Shown here: one piece after another, positions 18,199 to 26,622 of the stretch
Layout: each line of letters begins with the position of its first letter
Position numbering within the stretch: the first letter of the stretch is position 1
Source: Oscillospiraceae bacterium
GTDB lineage: Bacteria > Bacillota > Clostridia > Oscillospirales > Oscillospiraceae
Length of the DNA: 37,692 bases
Assembly (NCBI GenBank): GCA_024404315.1
Contig: JAKSQD010000015.1
Coordinates: 1-37,692 of the forward strand
Reading direction: 5' to 3'
The notes under the pieces: model-generated
The model's input: the letters and a program-made list of their open reading frames with translations, nothing else
Told to the model about the DNA's origin: nothing
Databases searched by the model: none
Translations under genes and position numbers: made by a program

Positions 18199-18852
18199 TC
18201 AGCCATGAATGATGGCTTTCAGTTGTTCGTAATCTTCCGCAATGTATTCGGCCTTGGCGGATTCCAACTCCTCCCGGCTGCCATAGCCCCAGAGAACACC
18301 CACACAGGGCAATCCATTTTCGTGTGCCCCAATCACATCGTGTTCCCGATCTCCAATCATCAGGATGTTTCCCTTGGCCGCCAAGCCGCAGGCCTCCACC
18401 GCCTGCCCCACAATCACCGACTTGATACAGCCGCTCTCATCCAACGTTCCGCCGAACACAAAGTCAAAATACTGGGTTAAGTTGTAATAATCCAGCACAC
18501 GTTGAGCCATTGGCAGGGGTTTGGATGTGGCGACCAAAAGAGCGTTTCCCTCTGCTTTTAACTCCGCCAACAACTGATGAATGCCGGGATAAGGCTGATT
18601 TTCAAAAATACCGCCCATTTCGTTGTAATAATGCCGGTAGTGGAGAATGGCTTCCATGGTGTGCGTCCAGGGAATGCCGTAGAGGTTGTGGAAGGTCTGG
18701 TTAAGGGGCGGCCCGACAAAGCGCTTGAGCAAGGCTCGCTCCCCCACCGGAACCCCCATTTTTTCCAGGGCATAGGCGGCGGCGTTCATAATACCGGGGC
18801 CGGAATCGGTCAGGGTTCCATCCAAATCAAAGAGCAAATATTGATAGGCCAA
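18199..18852 (-). CDS. HAD-family phosphatase (phosphoglycolate phosphatase-like)
   Basis: Haloacid dehalogenase superfamily hydrolase with catalytic FDLDGTLTDSG, motif II in VATSKPLP, and motif III/IV in MIGDREHDVIGA. The helical cap after residue 15 resembles PGP/PpaX-type phosphatases; the substrate cannot be told. I choose the TTG at 18852: GGGAGG ends 7 nt before it and the resulting N-terminus MAYQYLLFDLDG is typical. An ATG at 18867 overlaps the preceding stop (TGATG) but has no Shine-Dalgarno and would encode the ribosome site as codons. Confidence 0.88.
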   Translation of the reverse strand: MAYQYLLFDLDGTLTDSGPGIMNAAAYALEKMGVPVGERALLKRFVGPPLNQTFHNLYGIPWTHTMEAILHYRHYYNEMGGIFENQPYPGIHQLLAELKAEGNALLVATSKPLPMAQRVLDYYNLTQYFDFVFGGTLDESGCIKSVIVGQAVEACGLAAKGNILMIGDREHDVIGAHENGLPCVGVLWGYGSREELESAKAEYIAEDYEQLKAIIHG

Positions 18853-18866
18853 AGCGGATCCTCCCA

Positions 18867-19136
18867 TCAGAGCCAGTTATAGTCACCGCCGGTGATGGCC
18901 AAGCTGAGTAACGTATCCATCTTTTCGACTTCTTCCTCACCCTGAATGACCTGGAGCAGTTTGGCTGCCTCTCGGACTTCCGGCATTTCGTCATCGGGGC
19001 CAATCTCCATATCGGGCTCTTCGCCACAGTCAGGGCACACCATACAGGGGCCGATTTGCACGGACAAAAAACGGCTGCCGCAGTCCTGACACTCATAAAA
19101 ACCGCACAGTTTGGTACCTTCGGGAACGTAATACAT
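18867..19136 (-). CDS. zinc-ribbon protein of unknown function
   Basis: An 89-aa acidic protein with two CxxC pairs, CQDC at about residues 16-19 and CPDC at about 34-37, which would form a zinc ribbon near the N-terminus, then an acidic tail with a helical end (AAKLLQVIQGEEEVEKMDTLL). No catalytic motif is visible. It lies within the phosphatase cluster, 16 nt from the upstream HAD gene. Possibly a regulator or RNA-binding protein; I cannot assign a role. Confidence 0.75.
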   Translation of the reverse strand: MYYVPEGTKLCGFYECQDCGSRFLSVQIGPCMVCPDCGEEPDMEIGPDDEMPEVREAAKLLQVIQGEEEVEKMDTLLSLAITGGDYNWL

Positions 19137-19152
19137 GATTATTTACCTCACT

Positions 19153-19806
19153 TTATAGAGTTCCAGCCTGAATCTCGTCCACAACCTCCAAGAGGCTGCC
19201 GCAGACAGCGGCGCAGATGGAGCGGATTTCCTCGTCCGGCTGGGTGATATCGGGAATCATCACGGAAGCAGAGCCAGCCGCCACGCCCGCTCGGATGCCG
19301 TTGATGCTGTCTTCAAAGACATAACAGTCTTTCGGGTCTATACCAATCTTTTCTGCCGCCAGCAGGAAGATATCCGGCGCAGGTTTTCCATGGAGGACTT
19401 CCTCCCCGGAAACCACTGCGTCAAAGTACTCCCGCACGCCAGCACGCACCAGGTTTTTTTCCACCTGGAATTTCGGAGAGCTGCTGGCAACTGCCATTTT
19501 GACTCCGTTTTCTTTGAAAAATCGCAAAATTTCATGGAGTCCGGGCTTTTCGGGCAGATTTTGATTCTGCTTTTCGATACAGATGGTTTTGCAGCGCTGC
19601 CAGAACTCCTCCGGGGTCGGGATGGCGGGGATATAATGCCGAATGATGCTCATCATGCCGGGGCCGCTGCTGCCGCTGACAGCGTGGGTGAACTCCTCCG
19701 GCACGAAAACACCGAACTCCTCCCCTGCTTCGTACCAGCTGAGAGAATAAAGCTTTTCTGTATCAAACATCAAGCCGTCCTGATCGAAAATAGCGCCTTG
19801 TTTCAT
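19153..19806 (-). CDS. HAD-family phosphatase (beta-phosphoglucomutase-like)
   Basis: A 217-aa HAD hydrolase with nucleophile motif FDQDGLMFDTE, motif II VASSSPK, motif III K in HGKPAPDIFLLAAE, and motif IV FEDSINGIRAG. This subgroup (beta-phosphoglucomutase-like, subfamily IA v3) covers sugar-phosphate phosphatases and mutases. The second residue after the nucleophile Asp is Asp as in phosphatases and mutases of this group (DxD). Substrate unknown. AAAGGATAA precedes the ATG and includes the stop of the previous gene. Confidence 0.88.
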   Translation of the reverse strand: MKQGAIFDQDGLMFDTEKLYSLSWYEAGEEFGVFVPEEFTHAVSGSSGPGMMSIIRHYIPAIPTPEEFWQRCKTICIEKQNQNLPEKPGLHEILRFFKENGVKMAVASSSPKFQVEKNLVRAGVREYFDAVVSGEEVLHGKPAPDIFLLAAEKIGIDPKDCYVFEDSINGIRAGVAAGSASVMIPDITQPDEEIRSICAAVCGSLLEVVDEIQAGTL

Positions 19807-19811
19807 GGAAA

Positions 19812-20888
19812 TTATCCTTTCTTATCCAGCGTTTGGGATCCAAAGCCATGCGGAAGCAATTCACGGAGCGGGATGGTAACAAACTCATGGTTGCCATTGG
19901 CACAGAGAACCTCCAAATCAGGAGCGAACTCATACAACATCTGACGACAGGCACCGCAGGGCCAGCAATAATCCTCACTCTCTCCCGCAATGGCAAGCTT
20001 GATAAAGTCGTCCCAGCGGCCTTCGCTGACCGCCTTGACCAGCGCCGTGCGTTCGGCACAGATGGTAGAGCCATAAGCGGCGTTTTCCACGTTGCAGCCG
20101 GTGAACACTTGGCCATCGGCGCAGAGAAGCGCAGCCCCTACCGGAAAACGAGAATAAGGTACATAAGAATATTGGTGCATGGAAAAGGCCAGTTCTACCA
20201 GCTCACGATCTGTCATAATACGCATGATTTTCACGGCTCCACTAGTTGAAGAATTTGAAAAAAGACCTGTCATCGTCAAAATACCCAGACCGCACAGCAT
20301 GATTCCACCAAACTGCTCTGCCATCTTGCCTGCGTCAGAAAGCTCCGCATTCCGATATTGCCAACGGCTGAACAAGAAGTACATTTCTTCAGGAAACCAG
20401 ATGGTGACAACGCCGATGACGTAAAACAGCAGGCCAAGCAGCAAAATATACCACACTGAAATGGTTGTAAATTCTTTTTCCTGCCAATGGATTAAGGTAA
20501 TTGCATGGGCTTGATGGGAAAAGGCCGCCGGTACACCATTGACGGAAACGGTAATTTCGAACGGGAAATCACTGCCGTCGTCCAGGAAAACGCCGTTCCA
20601 GTTGCCTTCTACGGTCTTTCCATCGGAAAAGGCAAAGGAGTAAAAAGAACCGTTTGAAGTCACTTGAACGGATTTTTCTTCCTGTCTGTATCGAATATCG
20701 TAGGAATTCTCTCCTGTTTTCACGATGTAATCCGATGCACTTCGAGCGAGCTTTTCGCTGTTCACTCGGTAATAAAAATCATCTCCCACAAAAATGCCAG
20801 GACGCAAGGTCCAGTACCAGCCTAAAATCAGCGAAACAAGAGCAATGACAGCAGCCAGCGCCTTCCACTTTTGGGGTACGCTTTTCAT
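19812..20888 (-). CDS. cdd: DUF6199-like membrane protein fused to cytidine deaminase
   Basis: One open frame of 358 codons. Residues 1-215: membrane segment at about 10-27, an extracytoplasmic beta-rich region to about 140, a second segment at about 144-164, the FPEEMYFLFSRWQYRNAELSD pattern of DUF6199-type proteins, and a third segment at about 194-210. Residues 225-358: complete cytidine deaminase with CNVENAAYG, zinc ligands in CAER (about 277) and PCGAC (311, 314). No stop separates the parts. An internal ATG at 20225 (or 20216) follows GGAG at 20240-20237, so a stand-alone deaminase of about 134 aa is possible. ATG 20888 has GGGAG 8 nt upstream. The deaminase hydrolyses cytidine to uridine for salvage. 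Confidence 0.88.
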   Translation of the reverse strand: MKSVPQKWKALAAVIALVSLILGWYWTLRPGIFVGDDFYYRVNSEKLARSASDYIVKTGENSYDIRYRQEEKSVQVTSNGSFYSFAFSDGKTVEGNWNGVFLDDGSDFPFEITVSVNGVPAAFSHQAHAITLIHWQEKEFTTISVWYILLLGLLFYVIGVVTIWFPEEMYFLFSRWQYRNAELSDAGKMAEQFGGIMLCGLGILTMTGLFSNSSTSGAVKIMRIMTDRELVELAFSMHQYSYVPYSRFPVGAALLCADGQVFTGCNVENAAYGSTICAERTALVKAVSEGRWDDFIKLAIAGESEDYCWPCGACRQMLYEFAPDLEVLCANGNHEFVTIPLRELLPHGFGSQTLDKKG

Positions 20889-20914
20889 GGCAAACACTCC
20901 CTTTGATTTTGTTG

Positions 20915-22060
20915 TTATTTGTCAAAGTAATAAGCAGTCAGAAGGTCAACGCACTGACCATAGCTCTTCATCCCCTCGCTATGACCAACGCTTTTCAGGT
21001 AGCCCTCATAGATGGTCTCAGAGGCGGTTTTGACGGGAGACTCATACTTGTCCCAAAAGGCGTTGTTTTCGTCTAGGTCGGCTCGAACCTGCTCGTTGAG
21101 GATGTCCCTCACCTCCTGCCACGCCTCCCGGTTAGCAGAGTAGAGCGCATTGCTCAAATGAATGTAACCCAGCAGAGCGGAAGAATACTGGAACACTGAA
21201 TCCTCGCTGTGGAGGCCAGCAAGGATGGCCACAAAGTTGGCGGCATCCTCCTCTGCCACGTTGCACTGATGAGCCAGCTCATGGAGTATGGTAGCGGGGA
21301 TGAGACAATCCGCCTGCTCCACATTGACGAGGCTTTCCGCCGTCATAGGGAAATAGAAGCCCGTAAAGCCCATGGCAGAGATGACAGGTGAGAAAAACAT
21401 GGGTTTTGGGTCATAAACAGGCACATTTAAAGCAGAAAACTCTGTTTGAATATTGCTGTAAAGCTCTTCTGCATTACAGAAAAGCTCATCGTTGTTCAGA
21501 ACGGTGGTTCCCGTCTCCCCCCGAGGCATTTCACCGGAAAGCGCATTGCAGCGTTCTGCAAAGGAAGAGGTCAAGGTGTAAAGCTCTTGTACTGTGCAGC
21601 CTCTGGCGGTCAATCCGCTGCGGGAAGCAAAGCTCTCTGCATAGTAATTGATGCCCCACATGACCGTATAACAGCTGTAGACAATAAGCCCCGCAGAAAT
21701 GAGCGCCAAAATCCGGCGAATCAAACGCTGTCCCCGGTTTTGATAGCGGATGAGCAAATAGACGGTGCGGATGAGGAACACCAGCAGCGCAAACATTGCC
21801 ACAGCCCAAACCACCTCACCCACAGCGAAGGGCAGATGAGCGTTGATTCCCGCCAGAATGTGCTTGATGGGCGTGGTGACTTGGAAGACCATCACGTTCA
21901 TGAGCTTCTGGTTGCTTCTGAGCACAAGGTAAATCAGAAGAAAAAGAGCCGGCAGAATACAGCAAATCAGCGGCACACGGAGCCAGTGTTTTTCTTTGAC
22001 CGTGACTCCGCCCTGGGCGGTTTCACTTTTGATCTGTTCATAGAGATTACGATAACGCAT
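20915..22060 (-). CDS. DUF3810 family membrane metallopeptidase-like protein
   Basis: A 381-aa protein with three N-terminal membrane segments (about residues 28-47, 78-98, 115-135) and a large C-terminal domain carrying the zinc-peptidase motif HELAHQ, followed about 6 residues later by NVAEEDAANFVA whose Glu could be the third ligand. This layout is DUF3810. The domain lies on the outer side if the N-terminus is cytoplasmic. Substrate unknown. A good GGGAGGG stands before the ATG at 22060. First gene of the cluster running down to the acylphosphatase. Confidence 0.85.
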   Translation of the reverse strand: MRYRNLYEQIKSETAQGGVTVKEKHWLRVPLICCILPALFLLIYLVLRSNQKLMNVMVFQVTTPIKHILAGINAHLPFAVGEVVWAVAMFALLVFLIRTVYLLIRYQNRGQRLIRRILALISAGLIVYSCYTVMWGINYYAESFASRSGLTARGCTVQELYTLTSSFAERCNALSGEMPRGETGTTVLNNDELFCNAEELYSNIQTEFSALNVPVYDPKPMFFSPVISAMGFTGFYFPMTAESLVNVEQADCLIPATILHELAHQCNVAEEDAANFVAILAGLHSEDSVFQYSSALLGYIHLSNALYSANREAWQEVRDILNEQVRADLDENNAFWDKYESPVKTASETIYEGYLKSVGHSEGMKSYGQCVDLLTAYYFDK

Positions 22061-22132
22061 GAGAGTCCCTCCCGGTGAGATAACGACATTTTATCACATT
22101 TCCATGTTCTTCACAAGGCAAAAATCTTGCTT

Positions 22133-22166
22133 GGCAAAAAAAGAGACTACCATGAGGCAGTCTCTT
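22133..22166 (-). terminator. terminator of the ygiQ-type gene
   Basis: On the minus strand AAGAGACT (22166-22159), 10-nt loop, AGTCTCTT (22148-22141), then a T-run to 22136. It lies 10 nt after the radical SAM gene stop. Confidence 0.85.
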
Positions 22167-22175
22167 GAGATGAGA

Positions 22176-24212
22176 TTAAACTTTATGCTTGGAACGACGC
22201 TCCCCCGCTTTTGCGGTTTTTGTCCGCTCAAAGCGGTCATTTTTTCTCTTTTGGGGAGGACGAGAGGGCTTTTCGCCGGTCTCTTTTCCCTTTTGAGCCG
22301 CTCTTTTTGTTTTTTCGGCAGGTTTAGAGGATTTTTCGCCACTCTGTCCTCCGTTTCCAAAGGTGCGGCCTCGTTTAGCGGGGCTATCGGCGTGTCTCGG
22401 AGGATAGGGACGAATCAAGCAGCGTTCCTCAAACCCAATCAAATCTTCCCGTCCTGCTTTTTCCAACGCTTCTTTGACCAGCTTCCAATTTTCCGGCATT
22501 CGGTATTGAAGCAGCGCACGCTGGAGGGCTTTTTCGTGCGGATCCCGAGCCACATACACCGGTTTCATGGTTCTGGGGTCAATACCAGTATAATACATAC
22601 AGGTGGAAAGGCAGCCGGGGACGGGATAGAAATCCTGAACCTGCTCCGGCACACGGTGCATTTTGTTTAAATATTCCGCCAAAGCAATGGCATCCTTGAT
22701 GGTACTACCCGGATGAGAAGACATCAGATAAGGAACCAAAAACTGAGATTTTCCCGCATTTTGATTCAAAGTGTTATACTTCTGCTGGAACCGCTCGTAA
22801 ACATCGATATGGCTTTTGCCCATATAATCCAGAACGGTGTCAATGCAATGCTCTGGCGCTACCTTTAACTGGCCGGAAATGTGGTATTTCACCAATTCTC
22901 GGAAGAAATCGTCCTTTTTGTCGCAGAGCATGTAGTCATAGCGAATACCAGAACGGACAAAGACTTTTTTCACGCCTGGAATTTTTCTCAGCTTACGAAG
23001 CATTTCCAGGTAGTCCGATTCATCCGCAATCAGATTGGGACAGGGTTTGGGAGCCAAACACACCCGATTGGGGCACATGCCGTGCTTGAGCTGTTTTTTG
23101 CAGCTTGGAAAGCGCAAATTGGCGGTTGGGCCGCCTACATCGTGGATATATCCCTTGAAGTCTGGATGTTTGGTGAGCAGCGTGACCTCTCGAACCACGC
23201 TTTCATGGCTGCGGCAGGTCATCATGCGTCCCTGATGGAACGCCAAGGCGCAGAAATTACAGCCGCCAATGCAGCCACGGTTATGGGTGACAGAGAACTG
23301 TACCTCCTCAATCGAAGGAACGCCCCCCATTTCCTCATACATGGGGTGATAGGCTCGGACATACGGCAATTCCGCCACTCGGTCTAATTCTTCCATCGAA
23401 AGGGGCATCTGTGGCGGATTGGTGATGAGCCAACGGTTGCCATGCTTTTGCAAAATGGCCTTGCCCCGGATGGGATCGTGCTCCTCATACTCCACCTTGT
23501 TTGCTCGGGCGTATGCCTCTTTATCTGTGGAAACCTCCTCAAAGGAGGGCACCTCTACTTTGGGATAAGGGCAGTCAGAGACATCTCGGGCGGCATAGCT
23601 GGTTCCTCGGATATCCGTCATTTCAGCAATCGGCGTGCCATCCCGGAGGCGAGCCGCAATCTCACGGCTGGCCGCTTCTCCCATGCCATAGACCAGCAAA
23701 TCCGCACGACAGTCAAAGAGCAACGAACGACGAACCTTATCTTCCCAGTAATCGTAATGGGCAAAGCGGCGCAGAGATGCTTCCAAACCGCCAATGACCA
23801 GGGGAACAGATGCACCAAACGCCTCCCGAACCCGGTTGGCGTAAACCAGCGTAGCACGGTCGGGTCGAAGCCCGGCGATGTTTCCCGGAGAATAGGCATC
23901 CTGGCGGCGGCGTTTCTTGGCGGCGGTGTAATGAGCCACCATGGAGTCGAGGTTTCCGGCTGAAATCATCACGCCCAGGCGGGGTTTTCCCATCGCCCGG
24001 AACGCATCGGCGCTGTGCCAATCCGGTTGGGAAAGATATGCCACCCGGAAGCCGTCGGCTTCCAGCACACGGGCAATGACGACACTGCCGAAGCTGGGAT
24101 GGTCTACATAAGCATCACCATTGATGATGAGAAAATCATACCAATCCCATCCTCTGGCCTGCATATCCGCATGAGAGACCGGGAAAAATCTTGTGTCGAA
24201 AATCTCTTTCAT
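22176..24212 (-). CDS. YgiQ family radical SAM protein
   Basis: Radical SAM enzyme of the YgiQ (UPF0313) family, function unknown. The 678-aa protein has an N-terminal cobalamin-binding-like region (FLIINGDAYVDHPSFG), and the iron-sulfur motif CxxxCxxC at residues 314, 318 and 321 (RGCIGGCNFC), followed by conserved segments such as KVAPEHC and FLVPYLMSSHPG. A Lys/Arg/Pro-rich disordered tail fills the last 60 residues, which many members also have. GGAG stands 7 nt before the ATG. It follows the phosphatase-acetyltransferase gene by 72 nt on the same strand. Confidence 0.93.
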   Translation of the reverse strand: MKEIFDTRFFPVSHADMQARGWDWYDFLIINGDAYVDHPSFGSVVIARVLEADGFRVAYLSQPDWHSADAFRAMGKPRLGVMISAGNLDSMVAHYTAAKKRRRQDAYSPGNIAGLRPDRATLVYANRVREAFGASVPLVIGGLEASLRRFAHYDYWEDKVRRSLLFDCRADLLVYGMGEAASREIAARLRDGTPIAEMTDIRGTSYAARDVSDCPYPKVEVPSFEEVSTDKEAYARANKVEYEEHDPIRGKAILQKHGNRWLITNPPQMPLSMEELDRVAELPYVRAYHPMYEEMGGVPSIEEVQFSVTHNRGCIGGCNFCALAFHQGRMMTCRSHESVVREVTLLTKHPDFKGYIHDVGGPTANLRFPSCKKQLKHGMCPNRVCLAPKPCPNLIADESDYLEMLRKLRKIPGVKKVFVRSGIRYDYMLCDKKDDFFRELVKYHISGQLKVAPEHCIDTVLDYMGKSHIDVYERFQQKYNTLNQNAGKSQFLVPYLMSSHPGSTIKDAIALAEYLNKMHRVPEQVQDFYPVPGCLSTCMYYTGIDPRTMKPVYVARDPHEKALQRALLQYRMPENWKLVKEALEKAGREDLIGFEERCLIRPYPPRHADSPAKRGRTFGNGGQSGEKSSKPAEKTKRAAQKGKETGEKPSRPPQKRKNDRFERTKTAKAGERRSKHKV

Positions 24213-24233
24213 AAGAAAGCTCCGTTCAAAATC

Positions 24234-24266
24234 ACAGGAGACAAAGGGAATTCCTCTATCTCCTGT
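24234..24266. other. hairpin between phosphatase and ygiQ-type genes
   Basis: ACAGGAGA (24234-24241) pairs with TCTCCTGT (24259-24266), with an inner GGGAATTCC segment in the loop. There is no T-run on the minus strand, so it may be a weak terminator or a processing structure separating the pyr cluster transcript from the radical SAM gene. Confidence 0.4.
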
Positions 24267-24284
24267 TTGATGTATTTGAGGTTG

Positions 24285-25463
24285 TTACAATCCGAATTGT
24301 TCTTCATAGCCCAAGCCGATGTCTTTTTCCAGCAGTTCCAGAGGAACACGGCTATCCTTTGCCATGCCAACCTTACGGAAGCCATAGCGAGCATAGAAGC
24401 GCTTGGCGATGTAATTGGTAGGAGCGCAGCGCAAACGCAGTTTGCTGCGTCCCAGGGGGCGAGCCACTGCTATGGCCTGTCCCAAGAGCTGAACGCCCAA
24501 TCCCTTATGACGGTACTCTGGGTTCATATAGACAAAGGGGACAAAGCAAACCGCCTCCCCTGCATCTTGATCCAAATCGGTCTGAATCAGACCCACAATT
24601 TCGTGATCCAGATACGCCACCATCACGCTGCGTGGATCCTGCTCACTGGAACGAAGAGCGACCTCATAAAAAGCTTCGCCGTAAAAGGGCTCTTCTCTGC
24701 CGTGGATATCCAGCCAGGCCTCATGACGATAGCTGATATAAAGATCTTTTTCCAGATAGGGCTTCCAAGGCCGGAACCAAAGGTTTTGGTTGCCCATGGC
24801 AAACGCAGAGCGGCGCTGGTTGGGCGCATAGGTTCGAACGATGGTAGAAAGCTCACGGGGCAGATGGGAATTATCCGCCTCGTAGAGAATTTTTACGTTT
24901 TTTCCATCCACCTCGATACAGGCAACCCCGGTATTGTCGCTATGCGGAACCTGAGCAATCTGGGAAAGCGCCCAGCCATGGAAAAAGCACAGGGCACAAC
25001 GAATGACCATTCCATGCGAAAAACAGGCAACGGTTCGATTGGGATTCTCCTCAGCGATGCGGTAAAGGGCGTTCACCATACGCTGCTGCATCTGAGGGAA
25101 GGTCTCGCCGTCCTCAATTTGAAAGGCGGGGTTGGCCTCTCCAAAGAGGTTCAACAGCTCAGGTTCGTGAACCTGGGCATCACCAAAGGGGATATCCTCC
25201 CATCGACCAATCCCCATTTCAATGAGCTCGGGTTCGATGATGAGAGGCAATCCCTTGTGGTGGTAGATGGCCTGAGCGGTATCTTGGCAGCGGCGGAGCG
25301 GACTGCAATAAACTGCGTCAATGTGGATGGGTTCAAACCGTCCCGTCAGGGCAGCAACCTGCCGCTGTCCTTTTTCGGTCAGCAGGGAGTTATACCACCC
25401 GTGCAAGCGGCGGTACAGGTTGCCTTCCGCCTGGGCGTGACGGATCAAATAAATTCTAGTCAT
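24285..25463 (-). CDS. histidine phosphatase-GNAT acetyltransferase fusion
   Basis: A 392-aa two-domain protein. Residues 1-200 are a histidine phosphatase (phosphoglycerate-mutase-like) with LIRHAQAEGN, SPLRRCQDTA, the acidic GRWEDIPFG region and the second His in CFSHGMVIR. Residues about 225-392 form a GNAT N-acetyltransferase with the acetyl-CoA motif RHKGLGVQLLGQA and the terminal ARYGFRKVGM segment. Both active sites look intact. Substrates of both parts are unknown. It sits downstream of pyrD and a small gene, possibly in the same transcript, with GAGAGAG before the ATG. Confidence 0.9.
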   Translation of the reverse strand: MTRIYLIRHAQAEGNLYRRLHGWYNSLLTEKGQRQVAALTGRFEPIHIDAVYCSPLRRCQDTAQAIYHHKGLPLIIEPELIEMGIGRWEDIPFGDAQVHEPELLNLFGEANPAFQIEDGETFPQMQQRMVNALYRIAEENPNRTVACFSHGMVIRCALCFFHGWALSQIAQVPHSDNTGVACIEVDGKNVKILYEADNSHLPRELSTIVRTYAPNQRRSAFAMGNQNLWFRPWKPYLEKDLYISYRHEAWLDIHGREEPFYGEAFYEVALRSSEQDPRSVMVAYLDHEIVGLIQTDLDQDAGEAVCFVPFVYMNPEYRHKGLGVQLLGQAIAVARPLGRSKLRLRCAPTNYIAKRFYARYGFRKVGMAKDSRVPLELLEKDIGLGYEEQFGL

Positions 25464-25497
25464 GTTTTCTCTCTCAAAAAACGGGGAAACGCAGCGT

Positions 25498-25686
25498 TCA
25501 CTTCATAATGTGATGCAAATGCCACTCAAAGTGCTTACAGGCACGGTTCAACCGCCACAGCTTGATTCTCTCAAACGGACCGATAAAACCATTATCCGCC
25601 CGAGCCGCCATTTTGTAATTATGGCGGAATTCCTCCAGTTCATGAAGCATATGGAGGATTTGCTCCTCCATGTATTTGTTTTTCAT
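25498..25686 (-). CDS. 62-aa hypothetical protein
   Basis: Small, helical and histidine- and arginine-rich protein (for example MLHELEEFRHNYK and CKHFEWHLHHIMK). Not recognised. A good GAGGAG lies 8 nt before the ATG at 25686, and it fits tightly between pyrD (15 nt) and the phosphatase-acetyltransferase gene (34 nt), which supports translation. Pattern of regularly spaced hydrophobics suggests a two-helix fold. Confidence 0.7.
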   Translation of the reverse strand: MKNKYMEEQILHMLHELEEFRHNYKMAARADNGFIGPFERIKLWRLNRACKHFEWHLHHIMK

Positions 25687-25701
25687 GAAATTTCTCCTCG
25701 C

Positions 25702-26622
25702 TTACCAGGGCTTCACAGCGCCGGTGAACTGAGAGACCTTCTCCAGGCCCTGAGCGGCGGCAATCTTCTCCAATCCTTCCGCAACCTTGATGGGCGCAAA
25801 GGGATCAGCGAAGCAGGCCGTACCAACCGCAACCGCAGTTGCACCGGCCAGCATCATTTGAGCGGCATCATCCGCCTTTGCAATGCCGCCCATACCCAGG
25901 ACGGGAATCTTCACGGCGTTGGAAACCTCCCACACCATGCGAACGGCCACAGGCAGAACGGCGGGGCCAGAAAGTCCGCCCGTGTTCATGTGCAGAATGG
26001 GTCGATGGGTACGGACATCAATTCTCATACCACGGATGGTATTGATAAGGGAAACAGCATCAGCGCCTGCATCCTCCACCGCACGGGCAATGGCGGTAAT
26101 ATCGGTGACGTTGGGCGATAGCTTAATCATGACGGGAACGTTACCGGCGTTCTTCTTCGCACATTGGGCAACCTCAGCGGTCATGGAGGGAACCGTACCA
26201 TACTGGAGGCCGCCCGCTTTGACATTGGGGCAGGAGACATTGACTTCAATCATGTCAACGCCAGCGTCTGCCAGCTTTGCGCACATAATGCCGTATTCTT
26301 CGGGGGTGTTGCCGGAGATATTGGCAATGACTTTGATGTCACGTTCCCGGAGCCAGGGCAGCTCATGGGCAATGAAGCCATCCACACCGGGATTCTGCAA
26401 ACCAACCGAGTTCAGAATACCGGAGGGAGTCTCCGCAATACGGGGAGCGGGATTGCCCTCCCGGGGATAGAGGGTCAAGCCCTTGCAGCAGATGCCGCCG
26501 ATGCCGCTGATATCATACAGTTCATTGAACTCTCTGCCGAAGCCGTAAGTGCCAGAAGCCACCACGACGGGATTTTTCATCACCATTCCGGCGAGATTCA
26601 CGCTCATATCTACTTTACTCAT
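25702..26622 (-). CDS. pyrD: dihydroorotate dehydrogenase, class 1B catalytic subunit
   Basis: FMN enzyme that oxidises dihydroorotate to orotate, passing electrons through PyrK to NAD+. The 306-aa TIM barrel has the active-site segment NVSCPN at about 128-133 with Cys131, the class 1 base, and FMN-binding ending GMGGIAKADDAAQMMLAGATAVAVGT. A cysteine base and the adjacent pyrK define class 1B. The ATG at 26622 overlaps the pyrK stop (TAATG) with GGAGGT 9 nt upstream, so the two subunits are translationally coupled. Confidence 0.97.
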   Translation of the reverse strand: MSKVDMSVNLAGMVMKNPVVVASGTYGFGREFNELYDISGIGGICCKGLTLYPREGNPAPRIAETPSGILNSVGLQNPGVDGFIAHELPWLRERDIKVIANISGNTPEEYGIMCAKLADAGVDMIEVNVSCPNVKAGGLQYGTVPSMTAEVAQCAKKNAGNVPVMIKLSPNVTDITAIARAVEDAGADAVSLINTIRGMRIDVRTHRPILHMNTGGLSGPAVLPVAVRMVWEVSNAVKIPVLGMGGIAKADDAAQMMLAGATAVAVGTACFADPFAPIKVAEGLEKIAAAQGLEKVSQFTGAVKPW

